Shown here one piece after another: positions 1 through 10,699 of a stretch of DNA of 64,000 nucleotides. A program made the translations under genes and the position numbers. The stretch is taken from contig JAGMVK010000006.1 of the NCBI GenBank assembly GCA_020747065.1, positions 1 to 64,000 on the forward strand. Direction: 5' to 3'. The stretch's first letter is position 1, and each line of letters opens with the position of its first letter. This stretch comes from Cadophora sp. MPI-SDFR-AT-0126 (lineage: Eukaryota > Ascomycota > Leotiomycetes > Helotiales > Ploettnerulaceae). The notes under the pieces were generated by a model. It was not told the origin of the DNA, ran no database searches, and worked only from the letters and a program-made list of their open reading frames with translations.

Positions 1-1756
1 TATAGTCCTGAACTTTATTTAGAGGAGTTTAAATAAACTTAAAAAACTTATTAAAACTTAGTACGGAATTAAGTAAGAGTAGTATTTAAATCTTAGCTTA
101 AGCCTAGAATATAAGTATATAATTAAGGTCTAGCTAGGGATATAAAGTATCTAAGAGTTGCCTCTATTTTAACTTTCTAGTGAGATAGATAAGAGGTGAT
201 CTAGGGCTCTACAAGTAACGTTAACTATCCTATCGCTTATGTAAGTTTCTTATTTATCACTAGGTGTTTAATACTATTAAGAAGCTTTTAAAACTAATTA
301 AATAATATTTATATCTGACTTTTATTAAGTATAATTCGTTGCATAAAGTAATTAATCTAAGTAGTCCTTAATATATTATCCTTCAGTTTACTGCAAATCT
401 TAGGATAGGTAATTCGGTCTCTTTAAGCCCTCGGCAGGGACTAAGGAGTAACTTAATCTTATACCCTCCTTTAAAGTTAATTCTATTTATAACTTGTTTA
501 CTAAGCCTTTATAAGTAACCTTTCTAGATTTGCGATCTCCTTTTTAACTTAATAGTTACTAGCTATATTTCAGAAGTACGTTTCTCCTATATAGTTGATA
601 TATATTTATAGGTTACAGAGTACTATCAGTGATATATCTGTGATAATTTAGTACAGATTCTTCAATTACTAGCTAAATTAAATTAACACAAAACCAAAGG
701 AATTGTAAAGATAGCTACTATCTTACATGATCCGGCTGCAGTAAGCTTTAGCCTCTTCTGATATCTCCTTTAGTTAAGCTTATTTTTATATCCTTCTCTT
801 TTCTCTTTGTGGAGTATTATAGTTATATGGATTATTATGGGAAATCTCATCCCTATGATATTCCAGATATTATCTGACATAGTTTAGAATATGAAATTAT
901 CTCCTATCGCAAAGTGCTGTATCTTGAAGTAGCTACTATATAATCTACTACTGGAGAATAGCTATCTCTTCTAAATTATTCAAATAAGGTTCTTATCGCT
1001 TTTTACTACATCTGCACAAGCTAAGATTATTACTTCAGATAATAACACGCTTACTAGCTTTAACCTCTAGTAGTCCCTAAAAAGTTATCTGGGCCCGTAA
1101 TAAGTCACTAATTCCGAAATAGGGTTAATAACCTGAGAAATATAATCTAGCCCGCAGAATACAATTTCAGCTAGTGCCCTGATAACCGATGTGGATATAA
1201 CGACCCTACCCTGTAATAGACTAAAATTATTTAGTTCGGATTAATAACCTTACTTAGCTAGCAGGTAAGAATAAAGTGTTCAAAACATTAGTTTTAAAGG
1301 ATAAAAAAGATAAGTTATTAAAGTGTTAGTATCAGATTAATGACGTTATCCTGCTAGTAGATAAGAAAAAATAGGGTCCGAAAATATTAGTGCTAATATA
1401 ATGACCTTAAGTAGAACTTATTCAGGGTACGGACGTAAAGACATAATAACATGAGGACCTTAAGCAGAGCTTATTCGAGGTGCGGATATGATAACATAAT
1501 GGCTTAGTGACCTTAAGTAGAGCTTATTCGGTGCGAAAAAAAAGATGAGGTACAAAGTGTTAGTATCGATTAATGATCTTACCCTGCAAGTAGATGAGAA
1601 AAATGAGGCTTGATATGTCGACTAATGATCGCGCGGAGTGTTCCGGATAGTAGTGGAGGGCTTGGCCTGGAGCACAATTCGACTGTCGTAAGCGATAGCA
1701 GGCACGTACTTTCGTACGTACCAAAGTACTTTCGTACGTAAGGTACGTACTTCGTA
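1..1756. repeat. RIP-degraded AT-rich repeat DNA
   Basis: No open frame longer than chance is visible. The DNA is rich in TA and poor in CA/TG, which is the composition left by RIP on a transposon. Imperfect internal repeats occur. A unit starting GACCTTAAG and ending near GCTTATTCG appears three times (about 1404, 1453 and 1509). A segment starting AGTGTTAGTATC occurs at about 1324 and again at 1556. At 1704-1756 there are three overlapping copies of a palindromic CGTACTTTCGTACGTA-like motif directly beside the Tc1 element. The parent element cannot be named. Confidence 0.6.
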
Positions 1757-3015
1757 TTAGGGGTAACAGAGGTTAATTAGTGGGATGCGTCAGGGATGTG
1801 CTATAGTGCTGCTTTAAGCAAAACTCCTAATATTTTGTATACTATCCATCTGCGTCAATCACAGCCTGGCATCGCTCTCTCATACTATGTACAAGCTCTC
1901 TAATTCTCTCGTGTGTAATTGAATTCCAAGCTTCTTGTACTGCCTCCCGGAGCCTTTTATAAGAGCTATGAACCTTAGGGTAATGCTCTTGTATATAATC
2001 CTTCATATCATCCCAAATCGTCTCTATTGGACTTAGATCAGGGGAGAAAGGAGGCCATTCAATAACCCTAAATCCTGCAGCTGCGATTACAGATCGTGTA
2101 AAAGCAGAAGCATGTCCTGGTGCGTGATCTTGTTGAAAGGAAAGGTCAGGATATTGTCCCAAGATCTCGTCGACAATTGGGATAATAATTCCAAAATAAG
2201 AACCCTCATTTATACTCTCCCAGTCCTTCTCCCAAAAGAGCCCCTTATGCCTCCCATATTTCCCACTTATACTCCCTCAAAACATCCACCCAATCTTCTT
2301 CCGGTACTTAGATTGTATACAATCCTTATGATATACCTCCTTCTTTCCAATCTTGCGAGTTGTCCAGATCCGTGTATGTCTCCCAGGTTGTACCCACGTC
2401 TCATCGCTCCAGAGGATCTCATCCCATTGCTCGTCCGTCCAATCTATATGTTCGTTCGCCCAATCAAGTCTCTTCTTCCTATTCTCTTCAGAAAGTGGTG
2501 GTTTATTCCGTGAGACACGTCGTACAAAGCCCTCCTTTTTAAATGCCGTCCGGATCGCATACTCCCCGCAATCAAGGCCGAGTATTGAGGGGATTTCTAC
2601 CCACGGAGTCTCGCGATTCTCTTGAGAAGCTGTCACCCATTGGATTAGCCTCTTTCGTTGAGGGGTATTAAGTAAGACTTTCCGGCCAGTCTTGCGTCTC
2701 TGAGGAGTAAGACGGTGGACAAGCGCGTGACAGACTTGCTTGTAAGTATGGCCAGTTTGAAGGCATATTTGCTCGCATGTAAAGTTGGCGTCAAAGAAGA
2801 GAGTTTGGACACGGAGTCTCTGATCGCGTGTAAGCTCTGGTTGTCTTGGTTGCTTAGGGACGGGAAGTGGAAATGTCGTCGCTATGCTGAGAAGCTGCTG
2901 CTACAGTACAAAATTGAGTAGTAAAAGCAGCAGGCGCGCATCTTAAGTTCATTGGGTGGACCACCCTGTCTAGCGAAGAACCTGCCAGAAGCCAATTAAC
3001 CTCTGTTTCCCCGAG
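1757..3015 (-). mobile_element. Tc1/mariner (DD34E) transposon, near-complete
   Basis: The element is bounded by imperfect inverted repeats: GGGGTAACAGAGGTTAATT at the left end and, reversed, GGGGAAACAGAGGTTAATT at the right end. A TA dinucleotide sits immediately outside each end (1755-1756 and 3016-3017), the target duplication expected of this superfamily. It carries one transposase frame on the minus strand. It differs from the surrounding repeat DNA in being only lightly mutated, so it is probably a fairly recent insertion. The outermost four bases of the two ends do not match perfectly. Confidence 0.85.
1842..2900 (-). pseudogene. Tc1/mariner transposase with one in-frame stop
   Basis: Reading the minus strand from about 2900 to 1842 gives one continuous frame of roughly 350 codons, the normal length for a Tc1-type transposase. 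The N-terminal part has the helix-turn-helix style region (LTRDQRLRVQTLFFDANFT and after). The catalytic residues are visible: D in LWSDETW, D in FQQDHAPGH, and E in LSPIETIW, 34 residues after the second D (DD34E). A single TGA at 2277-2279 interrupts a GWMF-(W)-GSISG context where related proteins have Trp, so TGG to TGA is the simplest explanation. No ATG is seen in frame before the stop at 2901-2903, so the start is uncertain or lost. Otherwise the frame is intact. Confidence 0.85.
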
Positions 3016-3024
3016 TACCATAGT

Positions 3025-3177
3025 AAGGGGGTGGACAGTGGGTCTCGTCCAGCCCTGTCTTCTCCCTTACCAATCTAGGAAATTTTTAAGGAAAATCAGA
3101 GTATTCGACACTGTTCTATGGAAAACGTTGCTATACCGCCCCCACAGTCGTGGACGAGACCCACTGTCCACCCCCTT
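3025..3177. mobile_element. Small inverted-repeat (MITE-like) element
   Basis: Two perfect 27-bp arms in inverted orientation (3025-3051 and 3151-3177, beginning AAGGGGGTGGACAGTG) flank about 99 bp of non-coding DNA. It lies in the 181-bp gap between the Tc1 and pogo elements. No clear target duplication was found, so it could be a deletion derivative of a DNA transposon or an inverted duplication. The arms do not match the inverted repeats of either neighbour exactly. Confidence 0.55.
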
Positions 3178-3196
3178 CCGTACCTCTAAGCGAGTA

Positions 3197-4985
3197 AGTC
3201 CCCACCCCCTATTCGGGCCACCCCGCTAAATTCCAGCACCTTATAAACAACACTTAGTAACTCTACAACGCCTCAACTTCTATACAATCTTCTGTAGAAT
3301 CAGAATCTTCTACTGAATCTGAATCAATAGCTATAATTTCCTGATCTCCAGCTGCAATTTGAGCTCTTTGAATAGCCTGAATATCCGTAAACTTGGAATT
3401 TGGACTAGTTTGAATCTTCCGTTTTTTCCGTGGTTGCAATTGGTCTAATTTAGCCTCCAATTGTTGTATCTTTATCTCTGCATGTCCTAATGCGAAGTCC
3501 TTTTGATCAAAGGCTTTAACAGCTTTTTTGAAGAGTAGTCGACGTATTGGAAGGTTGTCATGTGACGACTTGGTCAAAGTATTGAGTTGTAAACGCAATT
3601 CCTTTCCAGCCTTTGGTGTAGACCATATAATTGATGATTCCTCTGTATCCCTAATAGCCTGAGGATCCTCTAAAACATTATTTTCCAGCTCTTGATTACT
3701 ATTCTCTAATAGTAATCGGCTCATCAATAGTTTTGCCATATTCACTGGCCATAAGCCAGTAGCTCTCCAGCCAGCTTTGATATTCATACCCGTTAAGCTC
3801 TCTTGACGTGCTTTATAATAGCATATCAAAAAGTTACGCTTGCCAATTGGGGTAGAATCAGTCATTGATGCGAAAAGGTTAAGGTGTTTCCGGTAGGCCG
3901 CTTTGAGAGGAGAGAAAATCGATAAATCCAAAGGTTCTAAGACATGCGACGTATGTGCAGGTAAAAACAATAGAAATATATTGTGTTCTAAGCACTTCCA
4001 CATAAATTCCGTAGTCTCATGACTTCCATGGCCGTCTAGGACTAGTAATCGGGGTTTTGATCACGTGGCTGCGTTTGAGGGATGAAGACCTTTTCTAGCC
4101 ATTCCAATGCAGTAGCATTATCTGTCCATCCATTCTCTGTTGTTGTAAACTGCCATTCCTTGAATATATTGATATCTGCTGGAAACCACTGTTGCTGAAT
4201 TGATTTCCCCTTATATATTACAAGTAAAGTAGTTTTCTTGCCGGTTGCAGAGATACATTCAATGAATGAGGTCCAATTCCGAGAACCAGGCTGTTTTCGC
4301 TGAATAAAACGTCGATTTGTATGGCCAATAACCAAGCCATTAACTCCCCCGCCTTCCATAATCCCTGCTTCGTCCATATTCCATCGATTTTCAGGTAAAA
4401 TTGTCTTGATAGCTGGAATCTGCAATTTCTGGAACCACGGCTTAATAACATCAGATGTTGCATTATTAACACGTACAGAATCAATATAATATTGCTTCTT
4501 AGTGCTTAGAATAGGATTCCGCTTAAAAAACCGCTGTACCCATCGTTTTCCGAGTAGACGAGTATCCCCTTGAAGTGCACAAAGTCGTTCCCCAAAAAGC
4601 CGTACTTGCGCATGAGTAACACTAAACCCCAGTGTTTCTTGAGTCAAAATCCAGTGTGTAAAACGGTCCTCTAGCATCGGGGGTAGCCTTTGCAAGTGAC
4701 TAGCAGCCTCTTGATGGGTGTTTGGGTTATGAATACGGCGTTGAAGAGTAGACCTTAGAATACCCCACTCAATTGAAGCGCATCGTTCGGACTTGCCATT
4801 TTTAACCGCATTAATTGCTTGAAGCACATCGTGCTTAGTATATTTTGACTTCATTATCGTCTCAATTCGCATGCCAAAAATCAAGAAAATCGATAAGAGA
4901 TTGAAATAATTATTAATTATTAAAGGTAGGTAGATGAAAATAGCGGTGTGCTAAGCGAGGTGGCCCGAATGGGGGGGTGGGGACT
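3197..4985 (-). mobile_element. pogo/Fot1-type DNA transposon
   Basis: Inverted ends start AGTCCCCACCCCC on each side and continue with ATTCGGGCCACC and CGCTTA-like sequence for about 35 bp. A TA lies just outside each end (3195-3196 and 4986-4987). The 1.79-kb element contains one transposase gene on the minus strand. The related but heavily mutated element at 45676-56100 has similar ends and the same gene plan, so this is a repeat family in the genome. Confidence 0.85.
3263..4884 (-). pseudogene. pogo/Fot1 transposase with a one-base frameshift
   Basis: Two minus-strand frames (4884-4042 and 4003-3263) form one transposase. The first has an N-terminal psq-type helix-turn-helix and a CENP-B-like DNA-binding domain, then the first catalytic Asp (RWNMDEAG). 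The second carries LLPAHTSH-type sequence, the third Asp (EPLD) and a basic C-terminus with KKRK. The second Asp (LVLDGHGSH) lies in the overlap and is read only in the downstream frame. D2 and D3 are 35 residues apart (DD35D). The frames are joined by losing one base in the C-run at about 4050-4053 (GGGG on the + strand). The start is probably the third Met (4854, MKSKYTKHD), which fits homologues better than the ORF edge. No other damage is seen. Confidence 0.85.
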
Positions 4986-4987
4986 TA

Positions 4988-5680
4988 TCAAACGACGCTA
5001 AAAGTGGCTTCTGGCGGTTCATGGGATAGGCAAACGAGGTTGATAGATGTGCGAGCTAAGTCATCGACAAACAGGGCTGTGGGGCGGTATGTCGGTTTAG
5101 CTAGCCCCTATTTATGGTAGTTCTAAATTCGTAGTTAAAATTCGCTCATGAGCTCGATTATTACACTTTTTTTTTTGCAGAAGTAAAGAGGGTTTTGTTT
5201 AGATTCCCCTTTAGAAGCTAACATATTCTAAAAGTCGAAGTAAGCCACGTGACGGAAAACACAGCGCAGCCAGCCGACACTCTACTTAATTGACGCACGG
5301 TTAATGGACACTGTGCTGATCGAGCTGTGGCACGAGCCGGAAACTCGCTAGTTGGAGTTTTCCGCGGCTTGTCGGCCGCGAGTTGTACCGACCTTCGACG
5401 GCCCCATTTAAACGGAAAGTTATCTTACCCAAGATAAACTTTTCTTCATCGGTGGTTTAAGCCTTATATGGTTCTGTCCACTTCTTAACCTATTTTGAAG
5501 CCATCCCAAGGCTGGCTTAAGCTGGTCTACGTGGTAGCAATCCGCGATTCGGAGCTTGGGGCGGTTGGGGCAGAGCAACTGCGTTCCGCACGAGCCGAAC
5601 GGCCCGCTGCCAGAATTGCTAGGCGAATAATTCAAGATATATATCTATGAAAATGCGCTTGCAGTTTTCCGTAGCTACGG
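4988..5680. other. Intergenic region upstream of the first SDR gene
   Basis: No gene is supported. The stretch holds a T-run near 5168 and GC-rich inverted-looking sequence around 5360-5400. It probably includes the promoter of the SDR gene that follows. Confidence 0.5.
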
Positions 5681-6475
5681 ATGTTCATCAAGTCAACTCA
5701 GCTGCCTATTATGTCTTCAAACGTTGCCCTAGTCACTGGCTCGTCATCTGGCCTTGGCGCCGCCATTGCCAAAGCACTCTCTCGTGACTATCGAGTTGTC
5801 GTGAACTACCATTCCCGCCCAGAAAAGGCTCAAGAGGTCATTCGAGGATTTGAGGAAGGAGGAACAGGAAGCTCAGATACCGCAGAACCACGCTTCCATG
5901 CCATTCACGCTGATCTCTCGAACAAGTCAGATGTGCGAAAGTTGGTCCAAGAGACTATAGAAGTGATGGGTCGACTCGATGTCGTGGTCAGCAATGTTGG
6001 TTGGACCAGGATGGTCAATTTCTTCGACCTCGAACAGAATGTCAACGACGAGGACTGGGACAAATGCTTCGCCATGAACGTAAAGTCACACCTGTGGTTA
6101 CTTCACGCTGCCAAGCCGCACCTCGAAGCGAATGAGCAGGGAGGCAGCTTCCTCTCAATTGCTAGTTTAGCGGGCGTTGTTCCCTCTGGCAGCTCTATGG
6201 CTTATTCAGTGACGAAAGCTGCAGAAATACATCTCTTGAAGTGTTTGGCCACTGTTTGCGGACCCAAGATTCAGTGCAACAGTGTCAGCCCGGGAATGTT
6301 GATGACTGAGTGGGGACAACAGTTTCCGGGATTTGCCGTGAAAGCAGTTACTGAGAATGCCGCTTTGAAACGGATGAGCACAGTTGAGGATGTGGCGGAG
6401 CTGGTCCGCACTATAGTTTTGAACAAGAGCTTGACAGGACAGAATGTTGTCATTGACTGTGGCATTGCCATGTGA
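5681..6475 (+). CDS. Classical short-chain dehydrogenase/reductase
   Basis: This intronless 264-codon gene encodes an NAD(P)-dependent SDR. The cofactor loop TGSSSGLG is near residue 20, an NVG variant of the NNAG motif is near residue 105, and a Ser (SIAS) and the catalytic YSVTK (Y-x3-K) are near 160-180. The C-terminus (VVIDCGIAM) is the usual last strand of the Rossmann domain. Met11 (5711, MSSNVALVTG) gives a more typical SDR N-terminus than the first ATG at 5681. It probably reduces a carbonyl or oxidises an alcohol; the substrate cannot be read from sequence. It is the first intact gene to the right of the transposons and may belong with the catabolic genes that follow. Confidence 0.85.
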   Translation: MFIKSTQLPIMSSNVALVTGSSSGLGAAIAKALSRDYRVVVNYHSRPEKAQEVIRGFEEGGTGSSDTAEPRFHAIHADLSNKSDVRKLVQETIEVMGRLDVVVSNVGWTRMVNFFDLEQNVNDEDWDKCFAMNVKSHLWLLHAAKPHLEANEQGGSFLSIASLAGVVPSGSSMAYSVTKAAEIHLLKCLATVCGPKIQCNSVSPGMLMTEWGQQFPGFAVKAVTENAALKRMSTVEDVAELVRTIVLNKSLTGQNVVIDCGIAM

Positions 6476-7030
6476 AGTTTGGCCACATCTAGTCTTGGTC
6501 AAAAAAGTCAGATAAGAATTCAAACGGCAACCAATGCCAGCAAAGTATGATTCTGGCATTTTCAAGATGACCTCACATTTTTACTTGAGTAAACAGAGAT
6601 GCCTGGGTAGATATTGTGATTGACTTGTGGCAACATGTTGTTCACGCATCTGAAGCGTTCGGGAAGTTGTTCGTCGCCTTAGCTATTAACAGCTGCTTGA
6701 CTATTACTGTATCGTTCTAGCCTCAGCAGCTTCTTGCAACACTTGGTTGGTCCTGGCTCACTGTGGCTTTCAACTGGTCAGTGATCGCGTTTGTCGGAAT
6801 TCTCATTCCTTTGATTGCATAGAGTTTGCCGTATTGTTGTGATGGCTTGTATGATGGCGTTGATATCCGGGTAACTAGGACACACGTCTTCACTCGACGA
6901 TTTCTTTTGCCCATGCTACACAAGTCGTAAAGACTGATTCATACTGGTATAGCAATATTCGAAATTCAGCTACGAAACTCAACTCCGGTCGAAATTTACT
7001 CGTGGATATCCGCACAGAAGAACTCTTACC
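6476..7030. other. Intergenic region between convergent genes
   Basis: Lies between the 3' ends of the SDR gene (+) and the transporter gene (-). No coding or RNA feature is supported; it should contain both terminators. Confidence 0.5.
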
Positions 7031-8825
7031 CTAGTAGGTATATCGAAAGTTTACATCACCCTCCTCCAGAATCTTTTCACCTCTATACGCTTTGCCATTC
7101 TGTCTTCGAAAATCAATGGTCAAAGCAGCTACCACAAGACAAAGCACCACTTGACTCCCTATAGCTACGCTTAGTCCAGGCCTATATGCCGGGGCATCTT
7201 GGCTTCTAAACACAGTGCTGCCAATAATTCCTCCAATTCCTCCAAAACCGATGAAAGACGAAGAGGCAAAGGTGCGTTTCCATTGGCCACGGATATTATT
7301 AGCTTGGTAAGCCAAAGAGACTGGGATGTTGGAATTGGAGCCTGCAGTAGCGAGGAAAATGCCGAAATAGCGAACTTTAGGATCAGGATGAAAGCCGACA
7401 ATTACGAGTCCGATAAGAGAAAGGAGGGCATTTAAAACAAGGGCAGGGCCTCGCATACGGTAACGGTCGCCCCACCATCCAGAGACATACATCTAGAGCA
7501 CTAATATTAGAAATGTACAAGTGAACCAATTAGAAGAGGAGCTTACAGTTATACCAGCAAAAATATAGGGAGGCGCGACAAGGCACTGGGATGTGCCAAT
7601 GTCATATCCAAGCTCCCCATGGAGAATGATCGGGAGGAAGTTTGCAAGAGCGTATGAAGTTAATGTAGTGCAGCCGAAGATAGCAGCATATCCCCAGACC
7701 TTCCAGTCTTTCCCTGACGCTGCCCATCTTTTGAAGTCGAAATTTGTGATTTCAGCATCTCCACGGTCAACATTAACTCGTGCGATAACACATCTTAGTT
7801 CCTCTGGCGAGAGGAAACGAAGAGATCGCGATGATGTATGATCCGGAAAAGAGAGCAAAAACACAAAACCCAAGCTGGAAATAATGCAAGTGAGCTAAGC
7901 AAAGACGTGGTTAGCGACTACGTTGAAGCACATGGCCCCAAAGCCGTCAAAACAGGAACACCGGCGAGCTTACAATACCCTCCATAATAAAGATCCATCG
8001 CCAAGCATGAAGCCCTCCTACCCCTTCCATCTGTATCAGACCGTATGCCAGAATACCACCAAATGCTGCGGCCACGCAACTGATGAGGAAGAAAATCGCA
8101 TATCGTTTGCCTAACTCGTAGCGCGTATACCATGTTGACATAAGGTACACGACGCCAGGGCCAAATCCAGCCTCGTGAATGTCAGCAAAGCTCTTGCTCC
8201 TTGAAAAGGTATCATACCTCAAGAATGCCAAGAAGTGTTCGAAGCCCGGCAAGATCCTTCCAATTTTGTGCAAAGCCGAATGCGATCATGACGCCACCCC
8301 ACAAGAGTGTGATAGAAGACAAGAACACGCGCGATCCAATTCTGCGGCAGAGGATTGTTGCGGGAGGTTGAAACACAGTATAGGTAACGAAGAATATGAG
8401 AACAATGACAGACTGGCGTTGTCAGCTTCTTCACATCCCAACTCATATAATTTACACGATAAAACTCACATATCGATCTACCCCATCCACCTTCCTGATA
8501 TTTAGATCTTTATTCATCCTGTCACGGCCGTCAGAACCAGTATAAACCATTGTATGATAAATTCTACAGACCCTGCAATTGCTGCGTAGGAGATATTTGT
8601 CCTGTCTAGTAGAGATATACAGAACAACAATCCACATACTGGGATCAGGCGGATATCGACCTTGTGGATAATTCGTTTCTGCGTCTTCATTGGCCATCTC
8701 GAAAGGGTCTCAGCATCACTACCTGGATCTGCGCCTTCTTCAAGAGCAGATGGGGTAAATTCAGACGGATTTTCGACATGCTTGGACTCTGCCGTCATAG
8801 TCTCCTTGGTAACCCGAATGGACAT
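7031..8825 (-). CDS. MFS transporter, DAL5/allantoate permease (ACS) type
   Basis: Six exons on the minus strand can be joined with five short introns. The breaks fall after AAIAG, VDRY, LGILE, FIMEGI and FAGIT; the fourth intron runs from GTAAGC to TTAG with a GCTAACC branch site. The product has a soluble acidic N-terminus and then about 12 hydrophobic segments. The ACS-family signature LDRTNIS-A-IAG is in the first membrane segment, LGILEAGFGPG follows in the fourth or fifth, and DRYRMRGP occurs in a cytoplasmic loop. Family members carry small anions such as allantoate, ureidosuccinate, vitamins or organic acids across the plasma membrane. All exons are open, so it looks functional. Its position beside SDR and ring-lactone enzymes suggests uptake of the substrate (inference). 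The first intron donor (GTCTGT) is weak. Confidence 0.85.
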
Positions 8826-9581
8826 GGTGGTGGATGCCGAGGAAAGACTGGCTGTCTTGGATCTCTGACTTAGAGGGACAATAAGTTAGTTGGGAAATGC
8901 CTTCACAAAAACGGAAGAAGATTTGGATAAAGTCTTAGATCAGGATTTCTGCAGTGATCAAAGATGAGAGCAGCGGTCCAACTATCATCTCAGTTTCCTC
9001 ATGCTACTACTTATAGCTCATTCCTCTCCCAGTAGGCTCGAAACCATCCCTAGAAAGTGCCGCATCGACAACCCCAACACCAGACCCACCCCCGCGTGCC
9101 ACCCCGGTATGCCACCACCCCGCATTCGCATGAATAATATCGCTTCGTTCGATTCATACGTGGCTGGAATACTAAACTTCGTTTGTTGGGTGCAAGGCAG
9201 CCTGACAGGGGTTGGCGGCTCTTGCGGTTGTCGGCGGGCCTTGCGGGCCTTGCGGGTCTTGCGGGTCCTTCCCTCGCTACAGTAGAAAGAAGTTGTCAGG
9301 TTGACGAACCCTGGCTAGTCTCCGCCAGGCTTGTCTGGGACTGCATATTATGTGACCTTGAGGATGAGATTGCGGAGACCATGAGTAGGTGTCACAGCGA
9401 CAGCGGAGAACAAATCAAATGTACAGTCCCAGAATTCAGTGGCTAATCATGCTTTAGGTTGTAATTACTAGGGCGGAACTGCTTGGCACAATGTGTATTA
9501 TGCACATAGCAATACAATACTGCTACGTGACGCGTTTGAACGAAAGAGAACGAAAGATTGGAAACCAGCCAAATAGCCATA
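8826..9581. other. Intergenic region with a 9-bp tandem repeat
   Basis: No gene is supported. It probably holds the promoter of the transporter gene. At about 9232-9270 a short GC-rich tandem repeat of the unit TTGCGGGCC/T is present in about four copies. Confidence 0.5.
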
Positions 9582-10699
9582 TCAAGATTTCTTTGTTTTC
9601 AACCTCAGAGCCTTCAGCCTTGCCAACCCAAACATCCGTGGAATTACGAATTCAAACACCCAGTTACCAAGGAAGGTAGAAACAAACCACTGGGTCCAAG
9701 TTAGCCTAGCACTATGGCAGAAGCATATGAATAAGAAACACTGTGACATACGACAGTCCAGACCTTGGCCCCACTCCATACCCATTTCTTCTGCCTCCCT
9801 GGGGACTTCAAAGCCTGTCTCACCACACTTCTTGAGTAGCCTTCGGCTGGCATAGCACCCTCTTGGCTATGCTTCGTCCTCCTCAAAAATTCACCTTCAA
9901 TCAACGCATACAGACTCCCATCCTGCAAAGCGCGGTCCGTCCTTGCAATCCTGCTTTTTACCCCACCAGTCACAATAACCATAACCCTAACGTCGAACGG
10001 TGCCAATTCTAGCCTTAGAGTTTGTGAATAGGCATGCAGAGCAGCCTTGGAAGCATTGTATACCGAGCCGAAAACGTACGGGATGATGGCGGCTACGCTC
10101 CCGATATTGATTATCAAGCCCTTTGAACTTAAGAGGAGGGGCATAAAGGCTTGCGTCATGGCGATGATAGAGAAGAGGTTGACTTCGAATGTTGCGCGCA
10201 CTTCAGAGAGGGGGACTTCGAGAGCTGGAAGATTGAGGCCTCGTCCACTGGAGTCTGATTAGCACCGACTACAACCAGGAGCATTGAACGGAAGTAGTTG
10301 GTACGCGTTGTTGACCAAGATATCGAGCCTTCCTCCTGTCAAAGCATTCACTTCGTTCTTCGCAGCCTCAATGCTTTCGCTACTATTGACATTTAATGCA
10401 AGAGTGGACATTCCCATTGCCTCTAGACCATTTATGACCTCTTTGGTACGAGCTGTAGCAATCACATGAAGCCCTATATGTTTGTATCAACTTTAGTAAC
10501 CTGCAGATGAGCCGAAGTCCATTTTACTCACCCTGAGCAAAGAACTCTAGGGCCAGCGCATGACCGATTCCTCCTGGAGAACACCTACAGTCAACCATTA
10601 GCACTGGTCGTAATATCATTATACTTCGTAGTAGTCGTTTTCCATACAAAAGGAAGCTTACCCGGTGATCAGTACACTTTTTTTCATTTCGGTCGCCAT
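9582..10699 (-). CDS. AYR1-like SDR (1-acyl-DHAP reductase type)
   Basis: Five exons on the minus strand give an open protein of roughly 290 residues. The start MATEMKKSVLITG (ATG at 10699) leads into the cofactor loop GCSPGGIG, which is typical of the AYR1 group. NNAG lies across intron 3 (donor after AACGC, acceptor ACTCCAG) and YNASKAAL carries the catalytic Y-x3-K. A hydrophobic C-terminal segment (WFVSTFLGNWVFEFV) follows intron 4, as expected for an ER or lipid-droplet membrane anchor. AYR1 proteins reduce 1-acyl-dihydroxyacetone phosphate with NADPH; many fungal paralogues have other carbonyl substrates. Start could also be 10687 (MKKSV). A broken relative lies at 27319-27850. Confidence 0.85.
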
